Source of the DNA: SAR202 cluster bacterium
GTDB lineage: Bacteria; Chloroflexota; Dehalococcoidia; SAR202; GCA-002694895
DNA length: 5,232 nucleotides
NCBI GenBank assembly: GCA_009391605.1
Contig: VFGQ01000124.1
Coordinates: 1 to 5,232, forward strand
Reading direction: 5' to 3'
How positions within the stretch are numbered: position 1 is the stretch's first letter; each line of letters begins with the position of its first letter. Of this stretch, positions 1 to 4,926 are shown piece by piece. Position numbers and translations under genes: made by a program. A model generated the notes under the pieces. That model had not been told where the DNA came from. It did no database searches and saw only the letters and a program-made list of their open reading frames with translations.

Positions 1-931
1 CGGACATAATGTTAAATAATTCATTTTTTTCTTCTTTGTTTAATTCCCTGAAAGGAGGTCTTACAGGCCCACCAGTTAATCCTACATATTCCATAGAAGC
101 TTTTATGATAGCAGCGTTATGCCAATACTTTGATGCCTTCCAAAATTCGCCATGAAATTTTGCCATGTAAGGAGTTATTCTTGCATGTTCTTTATCAGCC
201 TCTTTGTATTTACCATCTTCAAGTAAATCTAATATTCCTAATTCAAATTCTGGCCACCAACTAGATGGACCTGATATCCATCCTGTTGCTCCATGCATAT
301 GTGATACAGAAGCTAAGTATCCTAATGAATTATCTATAAATGCAAAACGTGGGGCAAATTCTTCAAGGGCAACTATAGTGTCATTGAAAATATTTGGGCT
401 TCCATATTTCATTGAAACTACATTATCAATATTGGATAATTTGTCAATTACAGGAAGTGTTAGATTGGTTCCAAGTCCTACTCGCCATGATTGATCATAA
501 ATAACTAACCCTAGATTTGTTGATTCTGCAATTATACGATACCATTCACACATTGCCTCTTCATCAAGTGCTTCGTAAAAAGGTGGAGGTACCATTACGT
601 ACTCTGCACCAGCTTCTTCCGATTGGTTAACAAGATCTATAACATCATTAGGGTTTATCCCCGCACATCCGGCAACTATTGTTATTTTTCCTTTCCCAAT
701 TTCAACAGCGGATTCCACTATTGATTTATGTTCTTTAGGTGTTATATTCAGATACTCTCCAGTACCACAAGGGACAATCCAAAATCCTCTTCCTGTACTC
801 ATTCCTTCATCAAGCGTATACTGTAAATTATTTTTCAATCCTTCAAGATCAAGATTTAAATTTTCATCAAAAGGTAACATTATTAACGAAGCTGGCCCCC
901 TGATTTCACTTTTAACTTTATTTATATCCAT
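1..931 (-). CDS. Dihydrodipicolinate synthase/N-acetylneuraminate lyase family protein (DapA superfamily class I aldolase), C-terminus cut by window edge
   Basis: The frame reads 310 codons without a stop from ATG 931 to the left edge. The superfamily usually has about 290-310 residues, so at most a few residues are probably missing. These TIM-barrel enzymes form a Schiff base between a lysine and a 2-oxo acid, then catalyse aldol cleavage, condensation or dehydration in the cytoplasm. Visible landmarks are LPFDEN (19-24), the substrate-carboxylate loop CGTGEYLNIT (55-64), VAGCAG (86-91), PPPFYEAL (115-122), the catalytic-tyrosine segment VIYDQSWRVG (143-152, Tyr145) and the Schiff-base lysine in VSMKYGS (172-178, Lys175). 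The loop is GTGE rather than the GTTGE of true DapA, and YDQSWR replaces the usual YNxPxR. That pattern is nearer to 5-dehydro-4-deoxyglucarate dehydratase-like or uncharacterised 'TGRG' members (TGRG at 46-49) than to lysine biosynthesis. The substrate is therefore not assignable. The start is supported by a good Shine-Dalgarno. The gene lies 116 bases downstream of the reductase pair on the same strand. Confidence 0.88.
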   Translation of the reverse strand, partial: MDINKVKSEIRGPASLIMLPFDENLNLDLEGLKNNLQYTLDEGMSTGRGFWIVPCGTGEYLNITPKEHKSIVESAVEIGKGKITIVAGCAGINPNDVIDLVNQSEEAGAEYVMVPPPFYEALDEEAMCEWYRIIAESTNLGLVIYDQSWRVGLGTNLTLPVIDKLSNIDNVVSMKYGSPNIFNDTIVALEEFAPRFAFIDNSLGYLASVSHMHGATGWISGPSSWWPEFELGILDLLEDGKYKEADKEHARITPYMAKFHGEFWKASKYWHNAAIIKASMEYVGLTGGPVRPPFRELNKEEKNELFNIMS

Positions 932-937
932 GAGATT

Positions 938-943
938 CTCCCT
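938..943 (-). promoter_or_regulatory. Ribosome binding site of the DapA-family gene
   Basis: On the minus strand AGGGAG lies six bases before the ATG at 931. This is the clearest Shine-Dalgarno in the window and fixes the start of the aldolase-family gene. The other minus-strand genes have only weak or no SD-like sequence. Confidence 0.7.
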
Positions 944-1047
944 ATAATATGTTTATCAGATATTTTGACAAATAAATTAAGATATTTAAATACTTAATAT
1001 AAGTGATTTGAATCATTTTTAATAAATATAATAATTAACAATAGAAA

Positions 1048-1905
1048 TTAAATCATTTTAGGAATTAAATGTTCCCAACCAAGTGCCATTATATGCACTC
1101 CATCAATTCCTTTAATGGCTTTTATTTCTGAAATTATTTCTTTGCTTATTTCAATACATGTTTTTTGAGGATCGTCAGTTTTTTTCATTAAATTAATAAT
1201 ATTTTCAGGGACTTGTATGCCTGGTACTTTATTATTTAGATAATTTGCCATCTTTACAGATTTTATAGGTATATATCCTGCTAAGATTTTAATATTTTTA
1301 TTTTGCTTAATTTGTATTATGTTATTTAGAGTTTTGGGATCAAATATTGCTTGAGTTTGAAAAAAAGTTGCTCCATTTTTAATTTTATTTTCGAATTTTT
1401 TTAATTCTTTTTCAATTGTATTTGATCCGGGATTTACAACCGCTCCAATATTGAAATTTGTAACAGAGTCTAATTTATTATTAGCATAGTCATAACCGTT
1501 ATTAAGTTTAGTTATTGTTTCTATTAATTCTTCAGAGCTAAGTTCAAACACATCTTTTGCATTAGGATGATCTCCGTATTTAACACTTTCTCCTGACATA
1601 CATAGAATATTATTTATTCCCAATGAATATGCAGCTAGTAAATCGGATTGTATTGCCATTGAATTTCTGTCTCTGCAAGTAATTTGATAAATTGGTTCTA
1701 TATTATTTTCTATTAATTTTCTTGCTAAACCAATTGGTGCCATAGTCATTTTAGAATTATGATTATCTGTAATATTAAAGGCATCGATCATGTTTAAATT
1801 TGATGCTGTATTTATTAGTTTTGATAAATCAATCCCTTTAGGTGGAGTAAGTTCTGAAGTGTAAATAAATTTATTTTGATTTAATCTTGTGGATTTTGTG
1901 GGCAT
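1048..1905 (-). CDS. Divergent methylenetetrahydrofolate reductase homologue (acetogen/anaerobe-type MetF family), second of a tandem pair
   Basis: This 285-residue protein belongs to the MTHFR superfamily, FAD-type TIM barrels that reduce 5,10-methylene-tetrahydrofolate to 5-methyl-tetrahydrofolate in the cytoplasm. Landmarks in order: SELTPPKG (17-24), with Glu18 at the place of the E. coli MetF proton-transfer Glu28; NITDNHNSKM (44-53); CRDRN (77-81), typical of the subfamily; MSGES (103-107) followed by GDHPNAKDVFEL (111-122); QTQAIFD (183-189), with Gln185 at the conserved substrate-contact glutamine; and GVHIMALGWE (269-278). CRDRN and GDHPxAK are features of the MTHFR-like proteins of acetogens, archaea and Chloroflexota rather than of enteric MetF. 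In such organisms the protein often pairs with MetV, but no metV is visible here. Where relatives usually read TGD, this protein reads SGE (Glu106). The start has no clear Shine-Dalgarno. It lies 36 bases after metF, with no terminator seen between, so an operon is likely. The family call is firm. Actual reductase activity, direction and electron donor are inferred. Confidence 0.85.
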   Translation of the reverse strand: MPTKSTRLNQNKFIYTSELTPPKGIDLSKLINTASNLNMIDAFNITDNHNSKMTMAPIGLARKLIENNIEPIYQITCRDRNSMAIQSDLLAAYSLGINNILCMSGESVKYGDHPNAKDVFELSSEELIETITKLNNGYDYANNKLDSVTNFNIGAVVNPGSNTIEKELKKFENKIKNGATFFQTQAIFDPKTLNNIIQIKQNKNIKILAGYIPIKSVKMANYLNNKVPGIQVPENIINLMKKTDDPQKTCIEISKEIISEIKAIKGIDGVHIMALGWEHLIPKMI

Positions 1906-1941
1906 TATATGAATGTTTTAAAGTGAGTTGAAATAATAATT

Positions 1942-2823
1942 TTATATTATATACTCAGGAGTTTGATTAGATATACCTAAATTGTTTAAAACATGCCCTA
2001 CAGAGCTAGTTTTATTCAATGAATAGAAATGAATACCAGGGATATCGTTGTCTATAAGCTCTAAAATCTGATTGGTGGCATATTCAATTCCTAGCTTTGT
2101 TGTTTCTTGATCATTGTTAATTGAATTCTCTAATTTTTCATTTAATTTTAGGGGAATTTTAGCTCCACAAAGTTTTGTAAATCTTCTTATTTGTTTTGTG
2201 CTAGTTATAGGTAATATACCAGGGATAATTGGTATTGTGATTCCAAGCTTAATAGCTTTTTCTCTGAATGATAAAAAATCTTTATTATCAAAGAAGAGTT
2301 GTGTTATTAAGAAATCTACTCCCTTATCCTGTTTCATTTTTGTAAATTTTATATCATCAATAGGATTGTTTGATTCAGGGTGGAATTCAGGATAACAAGC
2401 TCCTGCAATACAAAAGTTACTGAAATTGGATTTTATTATTTCAATTAGATCAGTTGCATGTTTCAAGTTGTCTTTTGAAATAGTTACATCTTTGGGGGGA
2501 TCTCCTCTTAATGCAATAATATTTTCAATATTTGATAGAGTTAAATCTTTTAAAATATTTATAATTTCTGTTTTATTGTGCGCGATACAAGTTAAATGTG
2601 ACATTACTTCAAATTTATCAGACAATTTTGCATCTTTAGAAACTTGTGTAGTGAGTTGTCTTGTATTACCTCCTGCACCATATGTGAAAGAAACAAAATC
2701 TGGATTGTATGTAGATAATCTATCAACTGTTTCGTGTAACTTGGGTAGATCTGAATCTCGTTTTGGTGGAAAAAATTCAAAAGAAATTGTTTTTTTCGAA
2801 TTTAAAATGTCAATTATTTTCAT
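1942..2823 (-). CDS. metF: Methylenetetrahydrofolate reductase MetF
   Basis: A canonical 293-residue bacterial MetF, matching the usual 290-300. It reduces 5,10-methylene-THF to 5-methyl-THF with FAD and NAD(P)H, supplying methyl groups for methionine synthesis. Motifs: SFEFFPPK (14-21), with Glu16 equivalent to catalytic Glu28 of E. coli; VSFTYGAGGNTR (44-55); HLTCIAHN (76-83); ALRGDPP (104-110), with Asp108 equivalent to the flavin-contacting Asp120; GACYPEFHPE (141-150); ITQLFFDN (173-180), with Gln175 equivalent to Gln183; PGILPITS (201-208); and the C-terminal GIHFYSLNK (263-271). All expected catalytic positions are present, so it should be active. The ATG places the first motif at the normal distance from the N-terminus; the SD is weak (AAAGACAAG upstream). 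It is transcribed divergently from the hydrolase at 2942 and leads into the second MTHFR homologue. The protein is rich in Lys, Asn and Ile, consistent with the AT-rich background. Confidence 0.96.
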   Translation of the reverse strand: MKIIDILNSKKTISFEFFPPKRDSDLPKLHETVDRLSTYNPDFVSFTYGAGGNTRQLTTQVSKDAKLSDKFEVMSHLTCIAHNKTEIINILKDLTLSNIENIIALRGDPPKDVTISKDNLKHATDLIEIIKSNFSNFCIAGACYPEFHPESNNPIDDIKFTKMKQDKGVDFLITQLFFDNKDFLSFREKAIKLGITIPIIPGILPITSTKQIRRFTKLCGAKIPLKLNEKLENSINNDQETTKLGIEYATNQILELIDNDIPGIHFYSLNKTSSVGHVLNNLGISNQTPEYII

Positions 2824-2857
2824 TTACTTGTCTTTGGTTTTATTTAAACTTGATAAA

Positions 2858-2877
2858 ATATTAATTATTATTAATAT
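2858..2877. repeat. Perfect 8-base inverted repeat in the divergent promoter region
   Basis: ATATTAAT (2858-2865) and ATTAATAT (2870-2877) are exact reverse complements separated by TATT. A separate 10-base palindrome, ATAATATTAT, follows at 2879-2888. Placement between the putative -35 and -10 of the plus-strand gene would suit an operator. However, both elements are made only of A and T in an AT-rich spacer, so chance is a real alternative. Confidence 0.4.
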
Positions 2878-2887
2878 GATAATATTA

Positions 2888-2930
2888 TTGCAAATAGATT
2901 ACCCAAATATATCCCTTTTGCAAATGAATT
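2888..2930. repeat. Imperfect 13-base direct repeat, 30-base period
   Basis: TTGCAAATAGATT (2888-2900) and TTGCAAATGAATT (2918-2930) agree at 11 of 13 positions, with starts exactly 30 bases apart, close to three helical turns. The second copy ends immediately before the AAAGG ribosome binding site of the hydrolase. It could be a repeated protein-binding site controlling one or both divergent genes. No known regulator motif is recognised. Confidence 0.4.
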
Positions 2931-2935
2931 AAAGG
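2931..2935 (+). promoter_or_regulatory. Ribosome binding site of the MBL-fold hydrolase
   Basis: AAAGG lies six bases before ATG 2942 and supports that start. An earlier in-frame ATG at 2924 is followed by AAT TAA, so it cannot serve as the gene start. Confidence 0.55.
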
Positions 2936-2941
2936 TTATAA

Positions 2942-3595
2942 ATGAATTTAAAAAAAGTATTTTTCAATAATAGTTTTAAAAATACATCTTATATTTTAAA
3001 ATCAGATTTATCTAATGAATCAATTATAATTGATGTTCCTGAAGATCCTTATCCAATAATAGACAATATTTCTGGGCTTGATATTAAATTAATATTATTA
3101 ACACATCACCATTTGGATCATGCAGGTGGTATAGATATTTTAAGACAACATACAAATGCACCTGTAGCTCTTGGAGCAGAAGATATTGGGTCAAAACCTG
3201 ATGACAGAGTGGCACATGTCAATCCTGATATTGAAATAAAAAATGGAGATACTTTTTATTTGGGTAATGAAAAAATTTCATCTATTTCTGTCCCAGGACA
3301 TACCAATGGTTCTAATTGTTTTTTAATTAATAAAAGTTTATTTACAGGAGATGTGATTTTTCCAGGTAGGGCAGGGCGGACCGACAGCGTAGAACAATTT
3401 GATTTATCTGTCAAAAGTTTGAAAAATACTTTGTATTTACTTGACGACGATATTGAATTTTTCCCCGGACATGGTAAAGGTGGGGAAACTTTAAAAGATT
3501 TTCGGAATCAATTTGATTTCTTTTTATCTGATAAATATAAAGAAGGATTGTATGGTGTTGTTTGGTGGGTAGATGGCTATGAAGAGGAATGGTAA
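2942..3595 (+). CDS. Metallo-beta-lactamase-fold hydrolase, glyoxalase II-like
   Basis: A 217-residue protein of the metallo-beta-lactamase superfamily with every metal ligand of the two-metal site present: HHHLDH at 55-60 (HxHxDH as His55, His57, Asp59, His60), His120 in VPGHT, Asp137 in FTGD, and His177 in FPGHG. The segment after the bridging Asp, VIFPGRAGRTD (138-148), matches the glyoxalase II/YcbL-type motif that ends in GRTD. The length suits the short GloB-like hydrolases lacking the extended substrate-binding C-terminal domain of human glyoxalase II. The likely chemistry is thioester (for example S-acylglutathione or other thiol ester) hydrolysis, but the superfamily is broad and the substrate cannot be read from sequence. 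No signal peptide is seen, so it is probably cytoplasmic. The Trp/Glu-rich tail (VVWWVDGYEEEW) is unrecognised. It is the only plus-strand gene in the window, divergent from metF and convergent with the luciferase-like gene. Confidence 0.92.
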   Translation: MNLKKVFFNNSFKNTSYILKSDLSNESIIIDVPEDPYPIIDNISGLDIKLILLTHHHLDHAGGIDILRQHTNAPVALGAEDIGSKPDDRVAHVNPDIEIKNGDTFYLGNEKISSISVPGHTNGSNCFLINKSLFTGDVIFPGRAGRTDSVEQFDLSVKSLKNTLYLLDDDIEFFPGHGKGGETLKDFRNQFDFFLSDKYKEGLYGVVWWVDGYEEEW

Positions 3596-3718
3596 TTAAA
3601 TTAAAACTTTTTTCTTAATACATCTTTTTTAACTATTGTTGCTTTTTTACATTTTTCATGATGGAAATCAATTATTAATATTTAGAATGGAATAATGAGT
3701 GTAACAATAATAATTATA

Positions 3719-3745
3719 TTTTCAAATCAGATAGTAGTTTGAAGA
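3719..3745 (-). terminator. Weak candidate terminator hairpin after the luciferase-like gene
   Basis: TTCAAA (3721-3726) and TTTGAA (3738-3743) are exact reverse complements around an 11-base loop, about 17 bases past the stop of the minus-strand gene. The plus-sense transcript could add one G-U and one A-U pair outside them. On the minus strand the following bases are A/T mixed rather than a clean T-run, so intrinsic termination is uncertain. The rest of the convergent gap (3596-3760) contains three CTTTTTT runs on the plus strand (3607-3613, 3624-3630, 3642-3648) but no strong stem and no gene. Confidence 0.25.
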
Positions 3746-3760
3746 ATTAAAAATCTGTTA

Positions 3761-4837
3761 TTACACGCTTGATTTAGATTCTGATTCCTCTAATTTTTGT
3801 ATTTCGGGGAGAACTTGTGTACAAAACAATTCAATAGATCTAAGAGATTTTTTCTTGTCCATTCCAGGAAATCCGAAATTACCAAATATATTCCTGACGC
3901 CTTTTTCACGACAAATTTTTAGTTTTTCAACTAGTACTTCAGGTGTTCCTCTTAAGAGAGGGATTTGATTGTTTTGTACTAACAATCCTTCCCTATCTTT
4001 TTGTCTGTTAACCCATTCGTCATATCCTTTAGGAATAGTTCCATCTTTTGAAATAGGTGTACCTATTTTCGAAAGGATTTTTAATGAAAAATCATCGTAT
4101 CCTTTTGGATCATTTATCGCTTCTTCCATTGTAGGTGCAACATAAATAGGGAGTTGAACCGGGGGATCAATATGTTTATGTTCATTCCCATATTCATCCA
4201 TTTTCTCTCTCCAAGTTTTTATTACGTCTGGAGCTTGGCCTAATACTGCAGTTGGTCCTCCGACCATAACAATATGTCCATTTTTTGCAGCAAAATCAAT
4301 AGTTGCAGGTGTTGTACTTACAGCAACATAAATTGGGATAGGGTTTTGTATTGGTTTGGGGATTATCCATTTGTCTTCTACATTTGTAAATTTACCTTTG
4401 TAAGTTAATTTTTCTTCTGTCCATGCTTTGACTATTACATCTATGCCTTCTCTAAATCTATCGGTTGCTTGTTCAACATCGACACCTAAACCTTCAAATT
4501 CCTGAAGTTGGTATCCTCTTCCTATTCCTAAGTCAAATCTCCCATTACTGAGAACATCTATCATTGCTGCTTCTGACGCTACAAGGATTGGGTTGTGAAA
4601 AGGAAGTACAGTTATCGCAGTGCCAATTCTTATTTTGGATGTTTTTGCTGCGACATGCCCTAAGAATGAAAAGAATCCTGATAGTAATCCATGTCTTGAA
4701 AAATGATGTTCCCCAAGCCATGTTTCATCAAGGCCTAGCTCTTCAGATAGCATAATTTCTTCTAATGCATTGTTTAATGATTCCTTTTCTGTTTGTGATT
4801 CATGTAATTGAACAGTGTGAAAAATTCCAAATTTCAT
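3761..4837 (-). CDS. Luciferase-like (LLM class) flavin-dependent oxidoreductase
   Basis: A full-length 358-residue member of the bacterial luciferase-like monooxygenase superfamily, TIM-barrel enzymes that use reduced FMN (or F420 in some branches) to oxidise small organic substrates. The N-terminus MKFGIFHTVQ is the usual first beta strand and fixes the start. Other landmarks: LDETWLGEHHF (36-46), the EHHF signature with the histidine pair near the flavin; IRIGTAITVLPFHNP (69-83); LSNGRFDLGIGRGY (96-109), the strand-loop that contacts the flavin phosphate; RFREGIDVIVKAW (127-139); IPIYVAVSTTPAT (167-179); and RGTPEVLVEKL (296-306), the late GTPE motif. EHHF and the GRG loop place it with luciferase-type FMN enzymes rather than with clear F420-dependent dehydrogenases, but cofactor choice is inferred. 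Substrate is unknown; alkane, sulfonate, nitrilotriacetate-type and Baeyer-Villiger reactions occur in the family. No flavin reductase partner is adjacent. The SD is weak: CAAGG ends 11 bases before the ATG. The last dozen residues are Glu/Ser/Lys-rich and probably disordered. Confidence 0.93.
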   Translation of the reverse strand: MKFGIFHTVQLHESQTEKESLNNALEEIMLSEELGLDETWLGEHHFSRHGLLSGFFSFLGHVAAKTSKIRIGTAITVLPFHNPILVASEAAMIDVLSNGRFDLGIGRGYQLQEFEGLGVDVEQATDRFREGIDVIVKAWTEEKLTYKGKFTNVEDKWIIPKPIQNPIPIYVAVSTTPATIDFAAKNGHIVMVGGPTAVLGQAPDVIKTWREKMDEYGNEHKHIDPPVQLPIYVAPTMEEAINDPKGYDDFSLKILSKIGTPISKDGTIPKGYDEWVNRQKDREGLLVQNNQIPLLRGTPEVLVEKLKICREKGVRNIFGNFGFPGMDKKKSLRSIELFCTQVLPEIQKLEESESKSSV

Positions 4838-4894
4838 GATAATTTAAACCTTGAGATAATAATTAAAATTTGTCAAAGTCTATTAAATAGATAA

Positions 4895-4924
4895 GTTAGT
4901 TTCAATACTATTTTTTGTTAGTTT
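4895..4924. repeat. Short direct repeat upstream of the luciferase-like gene
   Basis: GTTAGTTT occurs at 4895-4902 and again at 4917-4924, 22 bases start to start, about two helical turns. On the coding (minus) strand it reads AAACTAAC, 58-87 bases before the ATG at 4837. It could be a pair of regulator half-sites, but an 8-base match in AT-rich DNA may be chance. Confidence 0.3.
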
Positions 4925-4926
4925 TA

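Larger units (their letters stand above)
2824..2941. promoter_or_regulatory. Divergent intergenic region carrying promoters of metF and the MBL-fold hydrolase
   Basis: This 118-base gap lies between two head-to-head genes, so it should contain both promoters. On the plus strand TTGATA (2850-2855) and TATGAT (2875-2880) resemble -35 and -10 boxes but are 19 bases apart, longer than ideal. On the minus strand TTGCAA occurs twice (2888-2893 and 2918-2923 as read on plus) without a convincing -10. The region is so AT-rich that individual boxes cannot be trusted. It also holds an inverted repeat (2858-2877) and a direct repeat (2888-2930) that could serve regulation. Confidence 0.45.

Noticed and set aside
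204..494. Plus-strand open frame of 96 codons
   Set aside because: It lies entirely opposite the aldolase-family gene, has no domain or SD, and its composition is that of an antisense reading.
944..975. Minus-strand TTGTCA and TATTAT as a promoter for the aldolase-family gene
   Set aside because: The -10-like box directly abuts the AGGGAG ribosome binding site, so a transcript started from it would lose the SD.
1003..1020. AAGTGATT/AATCATTT inverted repeat followed by T-run
   Set aside because: The stem has one mismatch (G-U only in plus-sense RNA), a two-base loop, and its T-run is on the plus strand, where no gene ends. It does not serve the minus-strand reductase genes.
2114..2932. Two plus-strand open frames (2114-2395 and 2426-2932)
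   Set aside because: Both are antisense to metF, whose motifs are unmistakable. They look hydrophobic only because they read the complement of Lys/Asn/Asp-rich codons.
2924..2932. Minimal reading frame ATG AAT TAA just before the hydrolase start
   Set aside because: It is produced by a repeated AAATGAATT (2922-2930 and 2940-2948) in AT-rich DNA. There is no SD for it and no reason to think it is translated.
3607..3657. Three CTTTTTT runs after the hydrolase as an intrinsic terminator
   Set aside because: T-runs are present but no stable GC-containing stem precedes any of them; the best stem is five A/T pairs with a ten-base loop.
4564..4755. Plus-strand open frame of 63 codons
   Set aside because: Antisense to the luciferase-like gene, with no ribosome binding site or recognisable family.
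4871..4876. Consensus TTGACA (-35 box) on the minus strand upstream of the luciferase-like gene
   Set aside because: No acceptable -10 box lies 16-18 bases downstream; the bases there read around CAAGGT, so the hexamer alone is not enough.
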